A stretch of 64,000 bases of DNA from Ignavibacteriales bacterium (GTDB lineage: Bacteria > Bacteroidota > Ignavibacteria > Ignavibacteriales > Melioribacteraceae), in assembly GCA_026390795.1 (NCBI GenBank), contig JAPLFG010000005.1, forward strand, positions 1-64,000, given 5' to 3'. Positions 53,501-62,784 of the stretch are shown piece after piece. Positions within the stretch are counted from its first letter, which is position 1. Every line of letters starts with the position of its first letter. The notes beneath the pieces are model-generated. The model was not told the origin of the DNA. It made no database searches and saw nothing but the letters and a program-made list of their open reading frames with translations. The position numbers and the translations under genes are program-made.

Positions 53501-56347
53501 ATGAAACAAAAAATCATTCAAGTAAGTGTATTGTTATTATTGTCTTTCCTTTTCGGAAGTTTATCCTTTACCGACCTTAAAGCTCAGGAGGCAAATCAAA
53601 AAATATTACCTCTAGAACTGACTGATAAAATACCTCTGGATGGCACTATCACTATCGGTAAGTTGGATAACGGACTTACTTATTATATTCAGAAAAATAA
53701 AAAACCGGAAAAGAGAGCAGAATTACGTCTTGCGGTAAAAGTTGGTTCCGTCGTTGAAGACGATGATCAGCAAGGATTAGCTCACTTCAGCGAACATATG
53801 GCATTCAACGGGACTAAGAATTTCAAAAAGCAGGCATTGATCGATTATCTTGAATCAATCGGTATGAAATTTGGTCCCGAAGTGAATGCCTACACTTCAT
53901 TCGATCAAACAGTTTATATGATTCAAGTTCCTACTGATAGTATTCACGTAATGCAAAAGGCATTTCAGATTTTAGAAGACTGGGCTCATAATGTCTCTTA
54001 CGAAAATGAAGAGATCGATAAAGAAAGAGGTGTAATAATTGAAGAATGGCGGCTTGGAAGAGGTGCCAGTGAAAGAATGTTCAAGAAACAGCTTCCGGTA
54101 CTTTTTAAAGATTCAAAATATGCCGAAAGGTACGTCATCGGGAAAAAAGAGATTCTTGAATCGTTCGACTACGGAACAATAAAACGATTTTATAAGGATT
54201 GGTACCGTCCGGAATTAATGGCTGTTGTTGCTGTTGGCGATTTCGATAAATCAAAAATTGAAGCGTTAATAAAAGAACATTTTTCAAAATTGGTTGATCC
54301 GAAAGATCCGCGAGAAAGAATTAATTTTCCAATCCCGGCACAGAAAGGAACTCTATTTGCAATCGCGGCAGATAAAGAAGCTCCTATGTCAAGTGTGACT
54401 ATCTACAGTAAATCCAAAGCAGAGCCTGATATATATGTGAAGGACTTCCGCACATCAACGGTTGAAGGATTGTTCAGCGGAATGCTTTCTCAGCGTTTAA
54501 ATGAATTGACACAAAAACCGGATGCACCATTTGCATATGCCGGTGCCGGTAAAGGAAGATTCCTTGGTGATCAGAATGTTTTTAATCTTATAGGATATGC
54601 AGTTAAGGATAACAAAATGGGACAGTGTCTTGATGTTTTACTTACCGAATATGAAAGAGCAAAAAGATTTGGCTTTACTCAATCGGAATTGGAACGTACA
54701 AAAGAAAGTCGTTTGCGATCTTCAGAAAAATGGTTTTTAGAAAAAGATAAAGCCGATTCACGTGAATATGCAGAAGAATATCTGCGCAATTTTTTGCAGG
54801 ATGAAATAATCCCTGGAAGAGAATATGAATATTTGTTTTACAAAAAATATCTTCCGACAATCACTCTCGCAGAAGTGAATGCTATTGCCCCTTCATTAAT
54901 GACCGGTGATAACAGAGTAATCACAATCAATATGCCGGAAAAAGAAGGACTGCAAATACCAACTGAGCAAGATCTTAAGGCCGTTATTGACGCTGTTCCG
55001 ATGAAAGAGATTACGGCATATGAAGATAAAGTTTCAAATCAACCGTTGGTGGAGAAAGAACCAAAAGCATCACCAGTTGTGGATGAAAAATATCTGAAAG
55101 AAATTGATGTAACCGAATGGACTCTTGCAAATGGCGCTAAAGTGGTTTTAAAACCAACTGATTTTAAGAATGATGAAATTATGTTCATGGCAGCTAGTCC
55201 CGGAGGAAGTTCTCTGGTACACAATGCAGATTATGTTTCTGCCTCGCAGGCAGGTAATATAATCCGCCAGAGCGGAGCCGGAAGTTTCAATTATATTCAG
55301 CTTCAAAAATATTTAACCGGTAAAATAGTTTCTGTTTTTCCGTTTGTAGGAGATCTAAGCGAAGGCATCAATGGAACATGCTCACCAAAAGATTTAGAAA
55401 CCGCTTTTCAATTAATCTACCTAAACTTTACTTCGCCGAGGAAAGATAGTGCCGGTTACCTTGCATATAAAGCTCAAATGCAGAATTATTTGGCAAATCA
55501 AAAAGCTTCTCCGGAAAAAGCATTTCAAGATACAATTCAGGTTACACTTAATGATTATAATATCCGCCGCCGCCCAATGAATTCCGAATTATTGAATGAA
55601 ATTGATTTCGACAAAGCATATCAGATTTATAAAGATCGTTTTGCAGATGCAAGCGATTTCACTTTTTATTTTGTCGGTAAATTCGATAAAGAAAAGATAA
55701 AACCGCTTATTGAAAAATATATAGGCAGTCTCCCCTCCATTAAACGAAATGAAACATGGAAAGATATCGGAATAAACTACCCGCAAGGGGTTGTGGAGAA
55801 AAACGTTTATAAAGGAATTGAACCGAAAAGTTTTGTTCAATTAATTTTTACAGGTCCATTCAACTGGACACCACAGAACCGTTGGGAATACGAATCAATG
55901 AGAAATGTTCTCGATATTAAATTGCGCGAAGTTATCCGTGAAGAAAAAGGCGGAACATACGGAGTTGCAGTCTATGGATCTCCGGAAAAGAATCCTAAAG
56001 AAAGGTACACGTTTAATATCTGGTTCGGATGTAATCCCGAAAGAGTGGATGAATTAACTAAAACGGTTTTTGTACAATTAGACAGTTTGAAGAATTACAA
56101 CATTGGTGATCTTTATTTAACCAAAGTTAAAGAGATACAAAAAAGAACAAACGAAACAAATTTGAAAGAGAACCGCTACTGGCTTAGTTCCTTGTACTCA
56201 AGTTATTGGTATAATGAAGATCCTCTTCTCATTTTAGAAAAAGATAAACTTACCGAAACCCTGGATAAGTCAATTATTCAAAAGAGAGCTAAAGAAACAT
56301 TCGGTGATAATTATATTAAGGTTGTTCTGTACCCGGAGAAAAAGTAG
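53501..56347 (+). CDS. M16 family zinc metallopeptidase (insulinase/pitrilysin-like)
   Basis: This is an exported peptidase of 948 aa with a signal peptide (cut near residue 28). The zinc motif HFSEH has ligands H95 and H99 and the catalytic E98; the third ligand is E175 in EIDKERGVIIEEW, 76 residues on. Two M16 halves are joined: the active half at about 45-490 and an inactive half from about 540, with GGTYGVAVYGSP near its end. It probably degrades peptides in the periplasm. A strong terminator follows directly. Confidence 0.93.
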   Translation: MKQKIIQVSVLLLLSFLFGSLSFTDLKAQEANQKILPLELTDKIPLDGTITIGKLDNGLTYYIQKNKKPEKRAELRLAVKVGSVVEDDDQQGLAHFSEHMAFNGTKNFKKQALIDYLESIGMKFGPEVNAYTSFDQTVYMIQVPTDSIHVMQKAFQILEDWAHNVSYENEEIDKERGVIIEEWRLGRGASERMFKKQLPVLFKDSKYAERYVIGKKEILESFDYGTIKRFYKDWYRPELMAVVAVGDFDKSKIEALIKEHFSKLVDPKDPRERINFPIPAQKGTLFAIAADKEAPMSSVTIYSKSKAEPDIYVKDFRTSTVEGLFSGMLSQRLNELTQKPDAPFAYAGAGKGRFLGDQNVFNLIGYAVKDNKMGQCLDVLLTEYERAKRFGFTQSELERTKESRLRSSEKWFLEKDKADSREYAEEYLRNFLQDEIIPGREYEYLFYKKYLPTITLAEVNAIAPSLMTGDNRVITINMPEKEGLQIPTEQDLKAVIDAVPMKEITAYEDKVSNQPLVEKEPKASPVVDEKYLKEIDVTEWTLANGAKVVLKPTDFKNDEIMFMAASPGGSSLVHNADYVSASQAGNIIRQSGAGSFNYIQLQKYLTGKIVSVFPFVGDLSEGINGTCSPKDLETAFQLIYLNFTSPRKDSAGYLAYKAQMQNYLANQKASPEKAFQDTIQVTLNDYNIRRRPMNSELLNEIDFDKAYQIYKDRFADASDFTFYFVGKFDKEKIKPLIEKYIGSLPSIKRNETWKDIGINYPQGVVEKNVYKGIEPKSFVQLIFTGPFNWTPQNRWEYESMRNVLDIKLREVIREEKGGTYGVAVYGSPEKNPKERYTFNIWFGCNPERVDELTKTVFVQLDSLKNYNIGDLYLTKVKEIQKRTNETNLKENRYWLSSLYSSYWYNEDPLLILEKDKLTETLDKSIIQKRAKETFGDNYIKVVLYPEKK

Positions 56348-56356
56348 CATTCTTAA

Positions 56357-56398
56357 ATCAGCCCATAGTTTATCTATGGGCTGATAAAATATTTTTTT
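56357..56398 (+). terminator. Rho-independent terminator after the M16 peptidase gene
   Basis: A perfect 12-bp stem, ATCAGCCCATAG (56357-56368) with CTATGGGCTGAT (56374-56385), has a 5-base loop and is followed by AAAATATTTTTTT. It lies nine bases after the peptidase stop codon. Confidence 0.9.
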
Positions 56399-56451
56399 GA
56401 TCCGTAGATTAGAAAGTGATATTATAATTTCATAATTAAAATTTTTATGAA

Positions 56452-57057
56452 ATGCTCAGCTACATAATCTTCGGATTCACATTTGCTTTCGCGGCAGCAG
56501 TTCAGCCGGGACCGCTTCTTACATATTTAATATCACAGACATTGAGCAAAGGTTGGAAGCACACGCTTCCCGCCGCGTTCGCTCCAATTATAAGCGACGG
56601 ACCTATCATAATTCTTGTATTACTTTTATTAAATCAGATTCCGCTGTGGTTCGTAAAATTTCTTCATTTCGGCGGCGCGCTCTTCTTATTTTATTTAGCG
56701 TTCGGTTCTTATAAATCATGGAAAAAATTTGATATGACAGTACCCACGGAAACTAAAACCAGCCAAACATTAATGAACGCAACTCTTGTAAATGTTCTTA
56801 ATCCCGCTCCTTATCTTGGATGGAGTCTTGTCATGGGACCGTTGTTTCTTAAAGGATATAGCGAAACCCCTCTAAATGGCATCTCGTTGATTGTAAGTTT
56901 TTATGTAACGCTGATCTTATGTTTAATGGGAATTATTTTTCTCTTCGCATATGCTAAAAATATCGGTCCCCGCGTTAACCGCATAACACTCGGGTTTTCT
57001 GTAATAGCATTAATCGGTTTCGGAATTTACCAGCTGTGGATGGGGATAATTTCGTAA
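56452..57057 (+). CDS. LysE-family amino-acid exporter-like protein
   Basis: This 201-aa inner-membrane protein has about six helices. The LysE family start is FTFAFAAAVQPGPLLTYLISQTLSKGWK, followed by the conserved NATLVNVLNPAPYLGW in the middle. The substrate is unknown. Confidence 0.88.
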   Translation: MLSYIIFGFTFAFAAAVQPGPLLTYLISQTLSKGWKHTLPAAFAPIISDGPIIILVLLLLNQIPLWFVKFLHFGGALFLFYLAFGSYKSWKKFDMTVPTETKTSQTLMNATLVNVLNPAPYLGWSLVMGPLFLKGYSETPLNGISLIVSFYVTLILCLMGIIFLFAYAKNIGPRVNRITLGFSVIALIGFGIYQLWMGIIS

Positions 57058-57100
57058 TGAAAGAATTAATTAATCATTACGATTTTATTATATGCTTTGT

Positions 57101-57230
57101 TGTCTTAAAAGATCGTTTGTCATCACGAGCGAAGCGAAGTGATCTCATTCCAGAATAATATGCTAGAGATTGCTTTACGATTTGCCTATGGCGAACCGTT
57201 CGCAATGACTAGTTTGACTTTTGAGACGAC
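57101..57230. repeat. Imperfect inverted pair of a dispersed GCGAAGCGAAG-type repeat
   Basis: The left part (GTCATCACGAGCGAAGCGAAG, then TGATCTC) and the right part, read in reverse (GTCATTGCGAACGG, then GCAATCTC), are related, with TTGTCTTAAAAG near the left end and GTCTCAAAAG at the right end in reverse. This resembles widely dispersed bacterial palindromic units arranged head to head. It fills the gap between the convergent lysE-like and pepA genes. Confidence 0.65.
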
Positions 57231-57242
57231 CTTTTAATTTAA

Positions 57243-58739
57243 TTAAACAGATTGTAGGTAATTTATCATCAATCTTACACCGAACCCTGTATCATATTTC
57301 TCCGTGTAGTTATTCGATTTATGCTTGAGCGCTGGTCCTGCAAGATCAATATGAGCCCAAGGGATTTTTTCATCAACAAAATTTTCTAAGAATTTACCCG
57401 CCGTAATTGCCCCGCCCCAGCGCGGACCAAGATTGCTTATGTCAGCAATTTCGCTTTTAATCATATCGTTATAATCATTCCAGAAAGGCATACGCCACAA
57501 ACGTTCGAATGAATGTGAACCCGAGTTCAACAAATTTCCTGCAAGTTTATCATTCTGAGTGAATAATCCGGCGGCAATTTCACCGAGCGCTACAACACAA
57601 GCGCCGGTCAAAGTTGCAAAGTCAATTATTTCATCCGGCTTCTGCTGAGAAGCGTAATGCAACGCGTCTGCCAGAACAATTCTTCCTTCGGCATCGGTAT
57701 CTTTAACTTCAATTGATTTACCGGAAGCCGCTCTGACAATGTCACCGGGCTTATATGACGAACCGTTAACCATATTTTCTACTGCCGGAACAACACCAAT
57801 TATCTCAACCGGCAATTTCAACATTGCCGCAGCTTTTATAATTCCAATCACAGCCGCGCCACCCGCCATATCGCCTTTCATCTCAAGCATGCTTGAAGTT
57901 GGTTTTAATGAAAGTCCACCGGAATCATAACAAACTCCCTTACCCACAAGAGCAATTTTCTTTTTCGTTTTAACATTCGCTTTGTAATGCATTATAATTA
58001 GATATGGGGGATTATCGCTTGCACCGCCAACAGCTAAAATTGCATTCATCTTTCGTTTTTTCAATTCATTCTTATCGAACACAGTGACTTTAACACCAGC
58101 TTTGGTAAGTTCTTTTTTAGCCCTCGCTGAAAGTTCGGCTGGTGTCATTGTAACCGCGGGTTCGTTCACCAAATCGCGTGAGAAGTAAACCGCACTCATA
58201 AGTTTATCTGAAACTTCAATACTACTTTTAAGAAGCTTTTGATCTGTATAATGAATGGAAAAAGAAAGTTCAGCTGGTTTCTCCTTATCGGATTTATAAT
58301 TATCAAAAGTATAATTGCCAAGATGAATTCCTTCAAGCATTGTCTGCAAGAATTGACCCTCATTCTCAAAGTAATTTTTGAATTCAGAGAATGATGGAAT
58401 TACAACATGAACCGCTTTCAGATTTTTCTTTTTTAATGAAGGGACCAATCCGGCAAAATAATTTCTGAAGAAGTCGGAAGAAAAATCTTTATCGAGTTTT
58501 ATCTTCTTAACAAAAATTACGGATGGCTCATCGGTCTGACTGTAATAAGTGAACTCGTTCGATTTTTTATCCATGAAATTTTTCTTCTGAACTTTTCCCA
58601 GTGGATAATTAAGTGAGAGAAAGAACTCATCAACAATTTTTTCAAGTTTATCAGTATCAATAAAGAATTTTACAATTGCGGAATCTGATTTAAGAATTAG
58701 TTCATCTTTAGCTGCGTTTATTTTTAAATTGAAATGCAT
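57243..58739 (-). CDS. pepA: Leucyl aminopeptidase (M17 family)
   Basis: This cytoplasmic two-metal aminopeptidase is 498 aa. The C-terminal catalytic domain has the lysine-containing LVGKGVCYDSGGLSLKP, the GDMAGGAAV metal region and the diagnostic DTDAEGRIVLADAL. The N-terminal ~170 residues are the divergent macro-like domain. It is followed upstream by the DHH phosphoesterase gene in the same direction with 19 bp between. Confidence 0.95.
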   Translation of the reverse strand: MHFNLKINAAKDELILKSDSAIVKFFIDTDKLEKIVDEFFLSLNYPLGKVQKKNFMDKKSNEFTYYSQTDEPSVIFVKKIKLDKDFSSDFFRNYFAGLVPSLKKKNLKAVHVVIPSFSEFKNYFENEGQFLQTMLEGIHLGNYTFDNYKSDKEKPAELSFSIHYTDQKLLKSSIEVSDKLMSAVYFSRDLVNEPAVTMTPAELSARAKKELTKAGVKVTVFDKNELKKRKMNAILAVGGASDNPPYLIIMHYKANVKTKKKIALVGKGVCYDSGGLSLKPTSSMLEMKGDMAGGAAVIGIIKAAAMLKLPVEIIGVVPAVENMVNGSSYKPGDIVRAASGKSIEVKDTDAEGRIVLADALHYASQQKPDEIIDFATLTGACVVALGEIAAGLFTQNDKLAGNLLNSGSHSFERLWRMPFWNDYNDMIKSEIADISNLGPRWGGAITAGKFLENFVDEKIPWAHIDLAGPALKHKSNNYTEKYDTGFGVRLMINYLQSV

Positions 58740-58758
58740 GATTCCCTCTTTCGAAAAA

Positions 58759-59739
58759 TTATAGATAGCGTTGCGCTGCGGAAATTATTTTTTCTTTTAC
58801 ATCTTCAATAGTTGTTTGGAAAAGTCGTATTCCGGCTGCGTTTGTATGACCGCCGCCGTTAAATTCTTTAGCCAATTTATTAACGGGGATTTCTCCTTTC
58901 GACCGGAAACTGACTTTTATTCCATCCTTTAATTCGTAAAATAGAATTCCAATCCGCACACCTTGAATTGTTAGGCAATAGTTAACGAATCCGTCAATAT
59001 CGGCTTCAGTAGCACCGCTTTGATCCAATTGTTTACGGGTAACAATCATATATGCGATCTTTTGTGTTGCGTCAATTTGGATCGAGCTCAGTGCGTCACC
59101 AAGAAGTTTGACTCTGCCGAATTTGAATTGATCATAAATCTTATCATAAACATCTGTCGGATTTACACCCTTTTCTAGTAATTCCGCCATTATACGGTGA
59201 ATGCGGGGCGATGTGCGGTCGAACCGGAATGAACCTGTGTCCGTCATTATTCCTGCATAGAGCTGCAGTGCAATTGAAGTATCAAGTTCGACAATTTTTG
59301 TCTCTTCTATAAAATCATATATAATTTCCGAAGTAGCTGAATATTCTATTCCGCCAAAGACAAAATCAAAAACATTTTCGGTATCCTGATGATGATCGAT
59401 ACAAACTTTCAAACCATTAAATGCACGAAAATTTTTCTCCAAACTTACAATGCGGTTACCTTGGTTTAAATCGAGCAGAACAAAAACTTCCGAATCAGTA
59501 AAAACATTTGCGTGAAGTGCCTCATCATATTTTTCTATCACATTATCTTCGTCAAGAAATTCCAGGTTATACGGAGTTGCACTGTGATTTACTATGCGGA
59601 CTTTCTTGCCAAGTTTTTTAAGAATTAGATAAAAGCCGAGTTCAGAACCAAGCGCATCCGCGTCAGGATTAACATGAGTGGAAAGGAGAAATGAATTATG
59701 TTCGTCAATTAATTTTTTAAGTGGAGAAAATCGATTCAT
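58759..59739 (-). CDS. nrnA: DHH-family phosphoesterase, NrnA type (oligoribonuclease / pAp phosphatase)
   Basis: This 326-aa protein degrades very short RNAs and 3'-phosphoadenosine 5'-phosphate. The DHH domain has the N-terminal metal block THVNPDADALGSELG, the diagnostic CIDHHQDTE, and a C-terminal DHHA1 domain with FNGGGHTNAAG. The size and order fit NrnA. Confidence 0.92.
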   Translation of the reverse strand: MNRFSPLKKLIDEHNSFLLSTHVNPDADALGSELGFYLILKKLGKKVRIVNHSATPYNLEFLDEDNVIEKYDEALHANVFTDSEVFVLLDLNQGNRIVSLEKNFRAFNGLKVCIDHHQDTENVFDFVFGGIEYSATSEIIYDFIEETKIVELDTSIALQLYAGIMTDTGSFRFDRTSPRIHRIMAELLEKGVNPTDVYDKIYDQFKFGRVKLLGDALSSIQIDATQKIAYMIVTRKQLDQSGATEADIDGFVNYCLTIQGVRIGILFYELKDGIKVSFRSKGEIPVNKLAKEFNGGGHTNAAGIRLFQTTIEDVKEKIISAAQRYL

Positions 59740-59826
59740 AGTTTGTGTTTCAGCTTAATTATGAAAAAAGAAGGCGAAGTAAAATCTTCGCCTCACTTCT
59801 ACAAACTGACTCCAAGATCCTAACAG

Positions 59827-60861
59827 CTAATTCACTTCCCAAGTATTTCCGCTAAAAAGAAGTTTCTCAAGATTTCCTTTTCCCTTCTTCTCGGTAATAT
59901 GCGCAATCTGTCTTTCAACTCCTTCATCGTATGTAGGTTTTAATTCCTGTCTTATAATGCCGAACGGAGATGGTAATTCCGGGTCATCGGCAAGATGAGC
60001 CAGGATGAATGCGCGTGCATGACTAATATCTTTTTCATCATGAACCCAGACGTCATTAATTGAATTCTTCGGATCATTAAGATCGATAACAACAGGTTTA
60101 AACCCATCGAGTTTAATTCCCTTCTTATTATCTTTTCCGAATACCATCGGCTGCTCATGTTTTAGCATAAGCATTTTATCTGCTTTATTTTCTTTTGCTG
60201 TGATCGGATCGAAAACACCGTCATTAAAGATTACGCAGTTCTGAAGAATTTCTACGAACGCTGTTCCCTTATGTTCTGCGGCTCGCTTAATTACTTCCTG
60301 CATATGTTTCGCTTCGGAATCAGCAGTACGTGCAACAAATGAAGCACCTGCGCCCAAAGCCAAACTGAGCGGATTGAAAGGATAATCAACGCTTCCAAAT
60401 GGAGAAGTTTTTGTTACCAATCCTCTAGCCGATGTTGGAGAGTACTGACCTTTAGTTAATCCATAAATCTCATTATTGAAAAGTAAAATTTTGAGATCAA
60501 CATTTTTTCTGCATGTATGAATAAAATGATTACCACCGATACTCATCAAATCGCCGTCACCGGTTGCAACCCAAACAGAAAGATCCGGTCGTGCAATTTT
60601 AACTCCGGTTGCAATTGCAGCAGCTCTTCCGTGAATAGTATGAAAACCATATGTGCTCATATAATAAGTGAAACGGCTTGAACAACCGATTCCGGAGATC
60701 CAAACAATTTTTTCTTTTGGAACATTGATTTCAGGAAATGATCTTTGCACTTGAGCAAGGATCGAATAATCGCCGCATCCCGGACACCATCTAACATCCT
60801 GACCCGATGAAAAATCTTTTGCAGTTAATTTTACGGGTGCTACATCTATATTATTTGCCAT
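59827..60861 (-). CDS. korB: 2-oxoacid:ferredoxin oxidoreductase, beta subunit (two-subunit type)
   Basis: This is the thiamine diphosphate subunit of the second oxidoreductase, 344 aa from ATG 60861, chosen because GGAGG lies just upstream. It has WCPGCGDYSIL near the start, and the thiamine motif GDGDLMSIGGNHF with NNEIYGLTKGQYSPTS. It overlaps the alpha-gene end by 11 bp. Two-subunit enzymes of this kind are typically 2-oxoglutarate synthases that work in the reverse or oxidative TCA cycle. Confidence 0.92.
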   Translation of the reverse strand: MANNIDVAPVKLTAKDFSSGQDVRWCPGCGDYSILAQVQRSFPEINVPKEKIVWISGIGCSSRFTYYMSTYGFHTIHGRAAAIATGVKIARPDLSVWVATGDGDLMSIGGNHFIHTCRKNVDLKILLFNNEIYGLTKGQYSPTSARGLVTKTSPFGSVDYPFNPLSLALGAGASFVARTADSEAKHMQEVIKRAAEHKGTAFVEILQNCVIFNDGVFDPITAKENKADKMLMLKHEQPMVFGKDNKKGIKLDGFKPVVIDLNDPKNSINDVWVHDEKDISHARAFILAHLADDPELPSPFGIIRQELKPTYDEGVERQIAHITEKKGKGNLEKLLFSGNTWEVN

Positions 60862-62701
60862 TTTTTCCTCCGAGGATTTCAACTATCTGATTTTCGATGT
60901 CGCTTGATCTGAATGGTAAACCTCTTACAAGGTTGTACTGTATGACATCAATAAGAAATTCACTTCTAATAATTTTTGCTAGCTGTCCAAGATTGATTTC
61001 TGGAATTAAAACTTTTTTGAATTTACTAAGAACATCCTTTGTATTCTTTGGCATAGGATGAATATATTTCAAATGGGCTTGAGAAACTTTAAGACCTTTG
61101 CTGGTTGCTTTATCTACAGCTTCTTTAATAGCGCCGTAAGTTCCGCCCCAACCTAAAACCAAAAGTTCACCTTCAGCATCGCCTTGTACTGCTAATTCCG
61201 GAATATCGTTTTCTATATTTTGAATTTTTTGCTCTCTCAATTTCACCATAAAATCATGATTAGAAGGATCGTAATTTACATTTCCAGTGATATTGGCTTT
61301 TTCAAGACCGCCGATTCTATGTTCCAAACCGGGTGTGCCGGGTTTTGCCCATGGTCTTGCAAGATTTTCATCTCTTGAATAAGGCGAAAATCCTTCAGCT
61401 ACGGTAGCAAACTTAACGGGAATATCTGGAATTTCATTTTCATGAGGAACACGCCAAGGTTCGGTTCCATTACCAATATAACCATCAGTTAGCAACATAA
61501 CAGGAGTCATATACTTGACTGCGATTCTTGATGCTTCGATTGCCATATAGAAACAATCGCTTGGTGTTGCGGCTGCAAGAACAGGAATTGGCGCTTCACC
61601 GTTTCTACCATACATCGCTTGAAGTAAATCTGCTTGCTCTGTTTTAGTTGGTAAGCCCGTACTTGGACCGCCTCTTTGAACATTCACAATTACTAAAGGC
61701 AATTCAGTCATGACACCTAATCCAATTGCCTCTGTTTTAAGAGCAACACCGGGACCGCTTGTAGTTGTAATAGCAAGTGAGCCGGAAAATGCTGCGCCGA
61801 TTGCTGAAGTGATACCAGCAATTTCATCTTCAGCTTGAAAAGTTTTTACTCCAAAATTTTTATAGCTTGCAAGGAATTGAAGAATATCCGTAGCAGGGGT
61901 GATTGGATACGAACCTAAGAATAACGGTAATCCGCTTTTAATAGATGCAGTAACAAATCCAAGTGCAGTAGCTTCATTTCCTGAAATATTTCTGTAAGTC
62001 CCTTTCTTCAATTTTGCCGGTTCTACAGTATAGCGATTTTCAAAAATTTCTGTTGTATCACCGAAGAAATAACCAGTCTTCAAAGCTGTTTCATTTGCGT
62101 TAAGAATCTCTGGTTTATTTTTGAATTTGGAAACCAGCCAGGTCAGAGTTGGTTCAAGAGGTCTATTGTATAACCAGTACATCAAACCAAGCGCAAAAAA
62201 GTTTTTACATCTATTAATATCTTTAATACTCAAACCGCTGTCTTTCAACGCAGTCGAAGTAAGAGTTGTAATTGGAACCGGGTAAACTTTATAACCAGCC
62301 AATGCTTCTTCATCATCTAAAGGATTTTTATCATAACCTGCTAACTTTAAATTCTTCGCGTCAAATGAATCTGTATTAACAATGATAATTCCATCACGTT
62401 TTAAATCCGCTAAATTTTTCTTTAGAGCTGCCGGATTCATTGCAACCAAAACATCGGGTGTATCACCTGGTGTGTGAATATCGCTGGAACTAAAGTGGAC
62501 TTGAAAACCGCTGACACCGTATAGAGTTCCGGCGGGAGCGCGGATTTCTGCCGGGTAATCCGGAAGCGTTCCAAGATCGTTACCCATCAATGCTGTTGTA
62601 TCACTAAACTGAGATCCCGTAAGTTGCATACCATCGCCTGAATCACCGGCAAAACGAATTGTTACCTCTTTAAGATCAAGTGTTTCTGTTTCTTGTGCCA
62701 T
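60851..62701 (-). CDS. korA: 2-oxoacid:ferredoxin oxidoreductase, fused gamma-alpha subunit
   Basis: This subunit of 616 aa has an N-terminal gamma domain (RFAGDSGDGMQLTGSQFSD, about residues 11-190) fused to the alpha domain (SYPITPATDILQFLASY at about 259 onward). TTTSGPGVALKTEAIGLGVMTELPLVIVNVQRGGPSTG is the alpha signature. It forms a compact complex with the beta subunit and needs an external ferredoxin, since no iron-sulfur subunit is adjacent. It is distinct from the four-subunit set at 1.4-4.2 kb. Confidence 0.92.
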   Translation of the reverse strand: MAQETETLDLKEVTIRFAGDSGDGMQLTGSQFSDTTALMGNDLGTLPDYPAEIRAPAGTLYGVSGFQVHFSSSDIHTPGDTPDVLVAMNPAALKKNLADLKRDGIIIVNTDSFDAKNLKLAGYDKNPLDDEEALAGYKVYPVPITTLTSTALKDSGLSIKDINRCKNFFALGLMYWLYNRPLEPTLTWLVSKFKNKPEILNANETALKTGYFFGDTTEIFENRYTVEPAKLKKGTYRNISGNEATALGFVTASIKSGLPLFLGSYPITPATDILQFLASYKNFGVKTFQAEDEIAGITSAIGAAFSGSLAITTTSGPGVALKTEAIGLGVMTELPLVIVNVQRGGPSTGLPTKTEQADLLQAMYGRNGEAPIPVLAAATPSDCFYMAIEASRIAVKYMTPVMLLTDGYIGNGTEPWRVPHENEIPDIPVKFATVAEGFSPYSRDENLARPWAKPGTPGLEHRIGGLEKANITGNVNYDPSNHDFMVKLREQKIQNIENDIPELAVQGDAEGELLVLGWGGTYGAIKEAVDKATSKGLKVSQAHLKYIHPMPKNTKDVLSKFKKVLIPEINLGQLAKIIRSEFLIDVIQYNLVRGLPFRSSDIENQIVEILGGKNGK

Positions 62702-62784
62702 TAGTATAACTCAATATTATTTATAATTAGTATTTATTTAGCGCTGCAAAAATATGAAAGCAAATTAGGATTAGCAATCTATAT

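Noticed and set aside
59827-62701. Pyruvate:ferredoxin oxidoreductase
   Set aside because: The two-chain gamma-alpha plus beta layout with no iron-sulfur domain fits the 2-oxoglutarate type rather than a single-chain or four-subunit pyruvate enzyme.
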